The notes below the pieces were generated by a model, which saw nothing but the letters and a program-made list of their open reading frames with translations, searched no databases and was not told the origin of the DNA. The position numbers and the translations under genes are program-made. A stretch of DNA of 64,000 nucleotides, from NCBI GenBank assembly GCA_947172415.1, contig OX359190.1:6634001-6698000 (forward strand), given 5' to 3'. This stretch comes from Chondrosia reniformis. Taxonomy: Eukaryota; Porifera; Demospongiae; Chondrillida; Chondrillidae. Shown here piece after piece: positions 55,922 through 64,000 of this stretch (the stretch's first letter is position 1; the number at the start of each line of letters is the position of its first letter).

Positions 55922-58535
55922 GGCAATATAATCGCAATGGTGTGAAAAGATGGCGGCGGCGTAACCCTCTTCGCGTCGGGAATTCTGTCTGATTTGACAA
56001 CCCACCGAAGCCTTGCATGATGCCACAGTCATCACAGATTAAGAGTATTATTTATAGGATAGGGACTTGGAATATTAGAACAAGCAGAAACAGAGAGATT
56101 GAGTTGATTTGAGAAATGGAACGCTACGATCTGGACGTCCTCGGTATTAGTGAGACGAAGGCCAGAGGAAATGGTATGAAGGAGATGGATGGAGCCAAAT
56201 ACATCTTCGCAGGAGTAGTAGAAGGCAGAGCTAAAGGTGGAGTTGGAATAGTTGTAAGGAACAGAGTAGCAAACTGCATTAAAAGTTGGAGATGTGTAAG
56301 CGAAAGGTGTATTGCTGCTAGATTGCGAATTGAGGGGAAGTGGCTAACGATTGTCCAGGTGTATGCCCCAACGGATGATAGGGACCCTAGCATTAAGGAC
56401 GATTTCTATGGTGATCTACAAATGGCGATAAATAGGACTCCGACAGGTGACAAATTGATTGTTTTAGGCGATTTCAATACTCGAGTCGGAAACAACGTAG
56501 AACTGTGGAATGGCATTATTGGAAGACATGGAGTAGGTGTAGAAAACAATAGTGGCCGAAGACTGCTAAGGTTTAGTGCGGAGAATGATTTCAAAGTAAT
56601 GAATACCCACTTTGAACACAAGGACATCCACAAGTTCACCTGGAAGTGCCCAGGAAGGGGCCTCCAGTCAATTATCGACTACATCCTGGTGAGAGGAAAT
56701 CAGAGGAAAGATGTAAACGATGTGAGGGTAATCCGTGGAGCTGAAATTGGAAGTGACCATTATTTAGTGCTAATGAAAGTTAAACTGGTAGGAAAGGGAC
56801 AGATATATAAGGAAATACCTAGCAGTCAGCTGAGGATTGAAAGACTGAGAAAAGAGGAAGGGGTAATGAAATACCGTAACTTGCTGATGCGTAGGTTCAG
56901 GAGAGCATGGTACTCTGTGGAAAACGATGTTGAATTGGCATGGAATGTATTAAAGAAAGCTATCACTGAGTCTGTTGAGGAAGTGTGTGGTAGAAGGAAG
57001 TGTAGGAAAAAGAAGAGAACTAGGTGGTGGAACAGAGAGGTTGAAGGTGCAGCGAAAAGGAAGAAGGAGGCATACAGTAGATGGCTTCAGGTAAAGTCAA
57101 TAGGAGCAAAGGAAGAATACCGTAAAGCCAAAAGGGAAGCCAGCCACGTAATAAGGACAGCAAAAAATGATGAATGGAGGAGACTTGGTGAGGAACTTGA
57201 GGAGGATTATCAAAGGGGACAAGGAAGGTTCTGGATGAGAATTAGATCAGCAACAAAGAGGAGCCAACAAATGGGGACAGTGTGTAGTGAGAGCGGACAA
57301 ATGGTGTGCGGGAAGGAAGAAGTCATAAATCGGTGGAAAGAATATTTTGAATCACTACTAAAAGGAGACACAAGTGTGGTACAAGCAGTAAAGAGAGTGG
57401 AACACAGTAAGGTAGTGCATAATGATGAGGAGATAAGTTTGGAAGAAGTATATGCTAGTATAAGGGAACTAAAGAATAGGAAATCACCCGGAGTATGCAG
57501 TATAACTGGTGAGATGCTGAAGTTAGGAGGTTTTGGTGTAGTGAAATGGATGCATCAGATTATAAATCTGGCTTGGAAGAATGGAAGTGTGCCAGCAGAC
57601 TGGAGGAGGGCCCTGATAATCCCCATACACAAGAAAGGGAGTAGATTGCAATATAGAAATTACCGAGGCATTAGCCTGTTAAGCATACCAGGAAAGGTGT
57701 ACGCTAGCATACTAGACAGAAGGGTGAGAGCCATCACTGAGGACAAATTATCAGTCTGTGAGGAGGAAGAGGATGCACAGACTAATCTTAGGGTGATAAA
57801 TGAAGTAATGCAAAAATGGAGACTCAAAATCAACCAGAAAAAGACAAATGTGATGGCTGTCTGTAGGGGTGGCAGTACAGTGGATATGTCTGTGAATAAT
57901 GAACCAATTGAGGTAGTGAGAGTGACAAAATATCTAGGAGCAATGTTTAATGAGGAAGGGACCTGTGATGATGAAATTGAGAACAGAATCGGTACAGCTT
58001 CAAAGGCAATTGGGGCACTTAGGAAGGAAGTACTAGAGAGGAGAGAGCTATCCAAGGACACCAAGATGAGAGTCTTTAATGCAGTCATTATACCAACACT
58101 GACATATGGGTGTGAGACATGGACGCTACAGAAGAGGCACAGGAGCAATATACAAGCACTGGAGATGAGATATTTGAGAAGAGTTGAAGGAGTCACTAGA
58201 GCAGACAGAGTGAGGAATGAAGACATTAGAAGGGAGCTGGATCAAGAAGCTGTACTCTCTGTAGTGGATAGGAAGAAGAAGGAATGGTACAAGAAAGTAA
58301 CAGAAATGCAAGAGGACAGACTGGTAAAGAGAGTGTTCCTAGATGAAGTACCAGGAAGGAGACCTAGAGGACGGCCTAGAAAGCGGTGGAGTGATGATCT
58401 CTGATGTATCTTGACTATTATTACTATTTTTCTTTAATTTTTTTTTTCTCTTTATCCAAAATATGTTAATACTGTATACTAGTGGCTACCTCCTGTATAG
58501 GAGATATGGCTGTATGGATTTGATTGATTGATTGA
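55922..58535 (+). mobile_element. RTE-clade LINE with perfect 12-bp target duplication
   Basis: The element is flanked by TAGTACGCAACT at 55910-55921 and again at 58536-58547. It has a short 5' leader, one ORF carrying endonuclease and reverse-transcriptase parts, and a 3' tail of TTGATTGATTGATTGA, typical of RTE elements. At 2.6 kb it is shorter than the usual 3.2-3.5 kb because part of the reverse transcriptase is missing. The perfect duplication and long open frame indicate a young insertion. It landed in a copy of the CACTTAAGTG repeat (copy C). Confidence 0.9.
56116..58404 (+). CDS. RTE LINE protein, APE endonuclease plus RT lacking its catalytic core, 762 aa
   Basis: The endonuclease begins upstream in the same frame (GTWNIRTS at about 56066), but TGA at 56110-56112 precedes the first ATG of the open part. 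Visible parts are LDVLGISETKARG, IVQVYAPTDDRD, VLGDFNTRVG, SIIDYILVR and GSDHYLVL (endonuclease, residues 4-230); then ELKNRKSPGVCSITGEML and IIPIHKKGSRLQYRNYRGIS (RT front, about 455-525). After KLSVCEEEEDAQTNL (about 550) the frame jumps straight to KWRLKINQKKTNVM and VTKYLGAMF (thumb), ending GRRPRGRPRKRWSDDL. The AFD, GxRQG and YADD blocks, roughly 200 residues by family length, are gone with the frame kept. The RT is therefore inactive. Confidence 0.88.
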   Translation: MERYDLDVLGISETKARGNGMKEMDGAKYIFAGVVEGRAKGGVGIVVRNRVANCIKSWRCVSERCIAARLRIEGKWLTIVQVYAPTDDRDPSIKDDFYGDLQMAINRTPTGDKLIVLGDFNTRVGNNVELWNGIIGRHGVGVENNSGRRLLRFSAENDFKVMNTHFEHKDIHKFTWKCPGRGLQSIIDYILVRGNQRKDVNDVRVIRGAEIGSDHYLVLMKVKLVGKGQIYKEIPSSQLRIERLRKEEGVMKYRNLLMRRFRRAWYSVENDVELAWNVLKKAITESVEEVCGRRKCRKKKRTRWWNREVEGAAKRKKEAYSRWLQVKSIGAKEEYRKAKREASHVIRTAKNDEWRRLGEELEEDYQRGQGRFWMRIRSATKRSQQMGTVCSESGQMVCGKEEVINRWKEYFESLLKGDTSVVQAVKRVEHSKVVHNDEEISLEEVYASIRELKNRKSPGVCSITGEMLKLGGFGVVKWMHQIINLAWKNGSVPADWRRALIIPIHKKGSRLQYRNYRGISLLSIPGKVYASILDRRVRAITEDKLSVCEEEEDAQTNLRVINEVMQKWRLKINQKKTNVMAVCRGGSTVDMSVNNEPIEVVRVTKYLGAMFNEEGTCDDEIENRIGTASKAIGALRKEVLERRELSKDTKMRVFNAVIIPTLTYGCETWTLQKRHRSNIQALEMRYLRRVEGVTRADRVRNEDIRRELDQEAVLSVVDRKKKEWYKKVTEMQEDRLVKRVFLDEVPGRRPRGRPRKRWSDDL

Positions 58536-58810
58536 TAGTACGCAACTATTATAACACTTATTTTATACGTCGATATATATATATTACGAGTTCATACGCA
58601 ACTATTGTAACACTTAATTTATACATCAATTATCATTTTTGCAAAGGGCGGCGTTCAGGAAACTTTAGTTAACCAAGATTTTCCATCGTTATTTATAAAC
58701 TTTAGGACACTTAAGCGTCCTAAATCCTAACAATGTGGCCAAATAGTGAGTTAATTCGGGGGGCGATAGCCCCACGAGTGTTAAAACTCTAAATACTTGT
58801 TTGTGTCTAA
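58536..58810 (+). repeat. CACTTAAGTG interspersed repeat, copy C (split by the LINE)
   Basis: A tandem pair ACGCAACTATTRTAACACTT, TTTATACRTCRAT is followed by GGACACTTAAGCGTCC, GGCCAAATAGTGAGTTAATT, GGGGGGCGATAGCCCCACGA and AAATACTTGTTTG. Its first about 30 bp (ATATATATAATACAGGTT) lie on the other side of the LINE at 55885-55921. Confidence 0.75.
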
Positions 58811-59079
58811 TTCTATTCCTAATTCCTCTACCTTATCCCTAATTTCATGTACTGCCCTATCTTCTAGATTTTTCAATTCACTTATACCGTTTTCACATGG
58901 GTAATCGAAAGTGGGTCGAACCCGGGTTAGTTTAAGCCAGGTCGAACTCGGTTGCCTTTCACATGACGATTTTGTTAGTAGTATTTATTCGTGTAGCGTA
59001 TTAGATCAAGATGGCCAACGAAAATTTTCGGCTTGCTTTTATCGTTGTATTCGTTCTATTGTGTCTATGAAGAAGATGT

Positions 59080-60285
59080 ATGGAACGTAAACGTTCACTG
59101 ATGGCAAGGAATATCGCTAGAAGAGCACGTATTCTATGTTTTAATGCTGTTCAAGAAGAAAAGAGAGCATTTTTTTATCGCTTTTTACTGCATTGTGTTT
59201 CATCTTCATGCGTGAGCGGAAGAATGCATTGGAGTAAAAGAAGGAATCAATCATTTGTGGAGAACATTGCTGGAAACTGGAGTGAAAAAGAATGGAAGCA
59301 AAATTTCGAATATCTAGGAGTACATTGCAAATCCTTTGCCAACAACTTTAATCTTACCTCCAAAGACAACATTTTGTTAGGAAACCCCTTACCGTTGAAC
59401 AAAGGCTTGCCATTTGCTTATGGAGACTAGTAACAAATATAGAATATCGTACCATTAGCCACTTATTTGGAGTTGGTATTTCAACAGTATGTCATGTTGT
59501 ACATGATGTATGTGGTGTTATTGTTCAATATATGGCACCAATGTATATTGATATCCCAACAGGGGAAGGGTTGAGAAATATAGTTGATGGTCTCTTCAAC
59601 AAATGAGGATGCCCCTGCACAATGCATTGGTGCCATAAACAGAAGTCATATACCTATCATTGCTCCAAAGGAAAATCCATTGGATTAATATAAACGGAAA
59701 GGTTATCATTCAACGATACTTCAAGCTTTAGTATCCCATGATTACAGATTTTTGGATATTTATGTTGGTTGGCCAGGTAGTGTGCATGATGCCAGGGTGT
59801 TGGCTAACTCTAGACTTTACAGAAAATATGAAAGTGAAAATTTCTTAGCTAACTGGACAAAAACATAATGTGGCCAGCACCATTCCTTTGGTTATTTTGG
59901 GTGACCCTACCTACCACTTAAAAGTTGGCTTCTTAAGCCTTTCTATGATACAGGCTTAATAGGAAAGCAGAGAAAATTTAACTACCATTTAAGTCGTTAA
60001 CGTGTGGTAGTAGAAAATGTTTTTGGGTGACTGAAGGGGAGATGGAGGTCACTCATGAAACAAAATGATAATGATAATAAGTCAGTACCCACTCTAGTGA
60101 CTGCATGTTGTGTATTGCACAATCTGTGTGAAATGCAAGGTGATATATGTGAAGAAGAGTGGATACAGAGAATATCTAATATAGAAAGAGAAGAAATAAC
60201 GCATGTATCAACATCTTCTGCTGCGACTGGCAGAACATCAGGGAAGCCCTTTGTGACTACTTTGACACTGTTTAGTAAGGATTAA
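59080..60285 (+). pseudogene. Harbinger transposase (HARBI1-like, DDE_Tnp_4)
   Basis: The N-terminal part is intact (MERKRSLMARNIARRARI to KGLPFAYGD, 59080-59427). Then, over several frames, come HLFGVGISTVCHVVHDVCGV, IVDGLF, CIGAINRSHIPI (first Asp region decayed), KGYHSTILQALVSHDYRFLD then IYVGWPGSVHDARVL, and VENVFG*LKGRWRSL with NDNKSVPTLVTACCVLHNLC. The order matches Harbinger transposases. At least three stops or frame changes make it inactive. Confidence 0.8.
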
Positions 60286-60360
60286 TATAAACCAATATAA
60301 GGCAAAGTATTGTAAATTAAACTAGTCTAGTCACAATTTTACCACTACTCTTCATCTTCA

Positions 60361-61261
60361 TCATTCGTCTTCATAGGACCTGGTGGATAATCCTGCAGTT
60401 GCCAGGGCACACCAGGCACTGGATGTGCCACTAGCAAAGGTGGCATAACTGGTGGGGGTGCTGGCAGTAGCATTGTTAGCATGTCCTTCCCATTTCATCC
60501 TGTCTTGCTCCAACTTTATCATTTCCTGCCGGCTTCTTTTATGCGCAGCAACAAATGTCTCCATCATAACTTTGTTAGACTTCTCCACCCTGTTTAACTT
60601 TGTAAGCTTGCGTTTGTTGGATGGTCTTTGTTGTGTGGATGGCCCCGGTTGCGTGGATGGCCCCGACAGCATGGATGGGCCCGATTGCGTGGATGGCCCC
60701 GATTGCATGGATGATTCAGGCTGCTGAGTGGCTGTGGGACTGGCTGCTGGAGTCTGCAATGTGGATGTGTCATTTGTTCCATCAAATGAACTTCCCCCTG
60801 GTGACAGATGGCTGGAAAATTGGAGGTATCCAACAATGCAAGGAGATTCACCACTGCTCTACTCCTCATTACAAAGTGCAGCTCCCAAAGCCACTTAAAA
60901 TTCACATAAATGCTGTGATCTTCAAGGTCATCATCTGTTTCAACACCAATACTAATTCGATGGCTATCAATGGCCTTGGTTTTCTCATGGTTTTCTTTCA
61001 TGGTTTTCTTTACCACTTTTATTTTATCACAGCGTTGCTTAAAATCGCGATGAAATCCTTTCCTTTCCAGCTCTTCAGCTATCTGCCGAAAAGGTACAAC
61101 ATTCCTAACAGCACCTGAGAGCTGCTGCTGTATCCATTCTTTGCATTATGATGTTTTTGTATTGCGTCAACGACACCCTTGTATGTTGCTCTGTACATGC
61201 ACATGCTTGTGAATCTGTGACGTTGCATAAACGTCACCTCATCCTTGCAAAAGGTGATCAT
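60361..61261 (-). pseudogene. Harbinger Myb/SANT-like DNA-binding protein
   Basis: The minus strand carries YRATYKGVVDAIQKHHNAKN, then in other frames PFRQIAEELERKGFHRDFKQ then RCDKIKVVKK (Myb/SANT helix, RxxQxxDKIKxLK pattern), a Pro/Ser/Gln stretch built of six-residue units (GPSTQS), and a C-terminal coiled part MMETFVAAHKRSRQEMIKLE. The partner protein in this superfamily binds the terminal repeats and helps carry the transposase into the nucleus. Broken by frame changes. Confidence 0.65.
60622..60722. repeat. 18-bp minisatellite inside the Myb-like ORF
   Basis: Units of the form GTGGATGGCCCCGATTGC repeat about five and a half times with small changes. They code on the minus strand for the GPSTQS units. 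Confidence 0.8.
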
Positions 61262-61510
61262 CCTTTTTTGAACAGCTATGACAAGTTGATGCTCTTCTAC
61301 GAGAAGGAGCTACCGAACAGGCGAGTTGTAACGAAGGTTAGATAAACCGTTTTTGTATACGTTCCCATCAAGTTTGAGGCAGAGTTGTCCCTATATTGAT
61401 GCAAAAGGCTGAATTCGTTTGGTCGACCATATTACTTTGGTGATTTAAGCTCTCTCTTCTCTCCTTACGTTATCTGTTAATATTTTTACTTATGCATGCG
61501 TATCATTTTG

Positions 61511-61660
61511 AGAATAAAGCCTTGTTGTGTCAGCTACATGATTTCCAATTCATACTGACCTGTATTCCCATTCCTCGTGTTTTGCTGATGAAGACCTCTG
61601 GTTTGAAATGTTCAGAATTAGTAAATTCATGTTGCTGACGTTCAACAAGGCTTTATTCTT
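61511..61660. repeat. Hairpin element with hammerhead-like centre
   Basis: The arms AGAATAAAGCCTTGTTG... and ...CAACAAGGCTTTATTCTT are inverted, with CAGCTACATG matched by CATGTTGCTG. The centre reads GCTGATGAAGACCTCTGG then TTTGAAATG (61584-61610). Its arms differ from those of the 3869-4063 and 18482-18602 elements. Confidence 0.7.
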
Positions 61661-61693
61661 ATCCATGTGTGTACGATTTCCATTTGTACATAC

Positions 61694-61760
61694 AGTAGAA
61701 TCTCATAACGAAATTGCTCATAGCGAATGTATATAAGTATAGTAAAATACTTTGCTAGCT
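61694..61760 (+). repeat. MITE end fragment
   Basis: TACAGTAGAATCTCATAACG then GCTCATAGCGAATG resembles the ends of the 3184-3512 type and the 24.0-kb remnant. No right end seen. Confidence 0.4.
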
Positions 61761-61769
61761 AATTACACT

Positions 61770-61935
61770 CAAGTACACTACACAGTGCAAGTTACTGGCA
61801 AATATATGGAATTTCAATCAAGGACTACACAGTACAAGTTACAAATTTAAGACATCCAAGTGACTATGTAATATTAAAATTACAATCAAGTACTAGCTAC
61901 ACAGTGCAAGTTACAAATTTACAAAGATCCAAGTG
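61770..61935 (+). repeat. Three imperfect tandem repeats
   Basis: CACAGTRCAAGTTACAAATT with AATCAAG before it and ATCCAAGTGAC after it appears three times at irregular spacing of about 50 and 73 bp. The core ACAGTACAAGTTACAA also forms the arms of the hairpin at 10221-10288. Confidence 0.55.
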
Positions 61936-62151
61936 ACCCCTAGGATAATCAGTATTTTAAATAGTACATATAGTTGCAGGCTTTAAAATCCTCAACTACT
62001 GCGGAGTAGTAGTTGATACAGATCATCCAATTGCAAGGTAGAACACATGGCCTACCAATTACCTTTTCACACCTTAGTATAGACTGAAGATGATGCATCT
62101 GCATGCCATATATCAACAAAGGTTCAAGTCTTAAAGGGATCTCAGCTAATA

Positions 62152-62416
62152 ACCACAGCAGATTTGATTTGCCTTGTGAGGGAGCTAAGAATAGCGACAG
62201 TTGATTGCATGTATTTGCATAATCAACAGGGTTAGAGACCATTTTGTAACTTGTACACAAGGACATAAAGGCCAAGGCCTTTACATACGTATGTCATATG
62301 ATATCCCTTGTGTACAAGTTACAAAATGGTCTCTAACCCTGTTGATTATGTGAATGCATGCAACCAACCGTCGATATTCTTAGCTCCCTTACAAGGCAAA
62401 TCAATTCTGCTGTGAT
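62152..62416. mobile_element. Palindromic MITE, arms about 110-120 bp
   Basis: GATTTGCCTTGTGAGGGAGC, AATCAACAGGGTTAGAGACC and TGTAACTTGTACACAAGG are mirrored at 62307-62416 with few mismatches. The loop is about 30 bp (AAGGCCAAGGCCTT region). No ORF. Confidence 0.75.
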
Positions 62417-62431
62417 CTATATATATAAAAA

Positions 62432-62940
62432 CAGTGGAACCTCACTTAACGACCACCTCAGTATTAAGACAACCTCAAAATTGCTACACATTTTTTTGGT
62501 CCGGAGTAATTCTTGTGTCTCGCACTGTACTTTAGGTCTTTAGAAAAGCGACCACCTCGGAATTCACTTTTACGACCACTATATTTGGACCGACCAATAT
62601 TATTAAAATAACTGGCAAATAACCTCGGTATAACGACAAGGTGTGAAAACAAAGTTTTAGTTCCAGTTGTCGCGAATGCCATATCTCATAGAAAACGTTT
62701 GTGCAAGCTTTACCATAGTAAAAGTGCTTTCTAAATCCCTTTCACTGGTTCAATGCTCGACGTTAAGGAAGAAAAAGCTTATTTTTAAGGTAAAAACGAA
62801 AACCAGCCGAGCGTCCGCCATTTTGTTTACAGATATTTCCTACGTATACATGTATGTAACAATTTCAGAATTAAGACCACCTCAAAATTTACACCAAATA
62901 ATGTTGTCCAAAAGGTGGTCTCATTTGTGAGGTTCCACTG
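62432..62940. mobile_element. Pogo-like MITE, 509 bp
   Basis: The inverted ends are CAGTGGAACCTCACTTAACG and the complement of TTTGTGAGGTTCCACTG. Internal GACCACCTC and ACGACAAGG words look like multiple subterminal repeats. The right flank is TATATA; the left flank is AA, so the TA duplication is not perfect. Similar ends are at 3564 and 29278. Confidence 0.75.
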
Positions 62941-62944
62941 TATA

Positions 62945-63272
62945 TATATAATGCGAGTTCATACACAACTATTATAACACTTTTTTTATACGTCGATATA
63001 TGTTTGATACGAGTTCATACGCAACTGTTGTAACAATTAATTTATACTTCAATACATCATTTTTGTAAATGGCAGTGGCGTTCAGAAAGCTTTAGTTAAC
63101 GAAGCTTTTCTGTCCCTATTTATAATGTTCAGGACACTTAAGTGTCCTCAATCGTTAGGATTAAGAATATATATATTAAAGCAACGATTCGGCCAAGTAG
63201 TTTGAGTTAATTCGGGGGCGGCAGCCCCACGAATGTTTAAACTCGAAATACTTGTTTAGGTTAATAGATTGG
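62945..63272 (+). repeat. CACTTAAGTG interspersed repeat, copy D (fullest)
   Basis: A tandem pair of ACRCAACTATTRTAACACTT / TTTATACGTCGAT units, then GGACACTTAAGTGTCC (a perfect 16-bp palindrome, about 63132-63147), ATATATATATTAAAGC, CGGCCAAGTAGTTTGAGTTA, GGGGGCGGCAGCCCCACGAA and CGAAATACTTGTTTAGG. Confidence 0.75.
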
Positions 63273-63610
63273 TAGCCCGAAGCAGGCTCCCCATATCCAA
63301 AGCTACGTTATTTTTAGGTTATTAAACTGCTACAGCCCAAAGCAGGTTACTATGTCCAAGCTAAGTTATTTTTTGGCTATTAGATCGCTGCTGCCCGAAG
63401 CAGGCTGCCCATGTTCTCAGTGTAGCTTGATTTTTAGGTTATTAGATTTGTACAGCCCGAAGCAGGCTCCCCATGTTTTAGATTGGTTACAGCCTGAAGC
63501 AGGCTCACCATGTTCTAAGTGTAGTTTGTTTTTTGGTTATTAGATAGGTACAACCCCAAACAGGCTCTCCACATTCCCATAGTCATTGTTTTATTAATCA
63601 AATAGGTACA
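63258..63610 (+). repeat. Minisatellite with hairpin-forming unit
   Basis: Six or seven units of about 55-62 bp, each with TTATTAGAT, GGTACAGCCCGAAGCAGG, CTCCCCATGTT and GTTTGTTTTT. In one unit the core is AGCCTGAAGCAGGCT, an exact 6-bp stem with a 3-nt loop. It begins at the edge of repeat copy D. Confidence 0.8.
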
Positions 63611-64000
63611 ATGTACATAATTGACAGGTCCAATCTGAAACATCAATATAATGTATTCTTATTGGTCTGGTCCATTGCAATCTATGCAATATCTGTATTC
63701 ATATTTTATTGCCGACTAATATTTCATGTGTGCATGTGTATATATTTAAGAGTCAAACTGTTAACTTACATCTTGATATACAGGTAGACATCAAGATTAG
63801 TCAAATACTGTTAAAGTATAAAGCAGTTAATACCTGGGTTATTACAGGAACAGAACAACCTCAGGTGTATTAAGGCCTGTCACAGATCTTTGGGGTGGCT
63901 TCCTGTTTAGTGGTTTAGTATTGTTTATTTTGTGGTTACTTAAAATAAACTGTTGTGCAAGTTCAGCAAGATCATGTGATTTCAGGTGATCATGTGCTCA
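63611..64000. other. Nothing recognised
   Basis: AT-rich sequence to the right edge with no ORF, repeat or RNA gene that I can support. Confidence 0.5.

Larger units (their letters stand above)
58880..61345. mobile_element. PIF/Harbinger element with two convergent genes
   Basis: A transposase gene on the plus strand and a Myb/SANT-like gene on the minus strand are the standard two-gene set of PIF/Harbinger. The left edge near 58885 has TTTTCACATGGGTAATCGAA and a second TTTCACATGACG at about 58957. A clear right terminal repeat and a 3-bp target duplication were not found, so the ends are approximate. Both genes are broken. Confidence 0.75.

Noticed and set aside
58885-61345. Copies C and D of the CACTTAAGTG repeat as long direct repeats bounding the Harbinger element
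   Set aside because: They flank it in the same orientation, but other copies (4.4 and 54.7 kb) stand alone, and hairpin and MITE insertions lie between, so the flanking position is probably coincidental.
1-64000. CRISPR arrays, bacterial operons, rRNA or tRNA genes
   Set aside because: The spliced animal genes rule out a prokaryotic source; no regular spacer arrays or cloverleaf genes were seen by eye. A tRNA scan would be decisive.

Overview
The window is AT-rich animal DNA with spliced genes, GT-AG introns and very many small repeats. The host genes are all animal-type: a BUB1-family checkpoint kinase, an SLC22 transporter, a chondroitin-synthase-like glycosyltransferase and an amphiphysin/BIN protein. 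Short introns, small intergenic gaps and a mix of DIRS-like, Gypsy, RTE, Harbinger and hAT elements suggest an early-branching invertebrate, most likely a sponge. I cannot name the species from the sequence alone.

Layout. 1-11.2 kb: 3' two thirds of a BUB1/BUBR1 gene on the minus strand, running off the left edge, with MITEs and hairpin repeats in its introns. 11.6-13.1 kb: a dead LINE and MITE debris. 13.2-18.0 kb: a seven-exon SLC22 organic-ion transporter (+), 489 aa. 19.0-21.1 kb: a four-exon type II membrane glycosyltransferase (+) matching only the N-terminal half of chondroitin synthases, 358 aa. 22.0-37.9 kb: a 15-exon amphiphysin/BIN gene (-), 647 aa, N-BAR plus acidic linker plus SH3, with a GC-AG intron, a possible internal first exon and an internally deleted hAT element in one intron. 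All exon chains were assembled by hand; reading phase is kept across every junction.

38-64 kb holds no recognisable host gene and is a transposon graveyard. A reverse-transcriptase element of unclear class (38.3-46.1 kb) is interrupted by a 6 kb tyrosine-recombinase (DIRS-like) retroelement and by a smaller insert. A 5'-truncated Gypsy element follows (46.1-49.7 kb). Then come fragments of MULE-like and other DDE transposases, LINE and Gypsy scraps, a young-looking RTE LINE with a perfect 12-bp target duplication (55.9-58.5 kb), a PIF/Harbinger element with two convergent genes (58.9-61.3 kb), two long hairpin elements, a pogo-like MITE and a minisatellite.

The most unusual recurring signal is a short motif, CTGATGA-R-GACC ... 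GGTC-GAAAC, which resembles a hammerhead-ribozyme core with one extra base. It appears at six places, mostly at the centre of long inverted repeats (about 3.97, 14.1, 18.5, 20.2, 45.9 and 61.6 kb).
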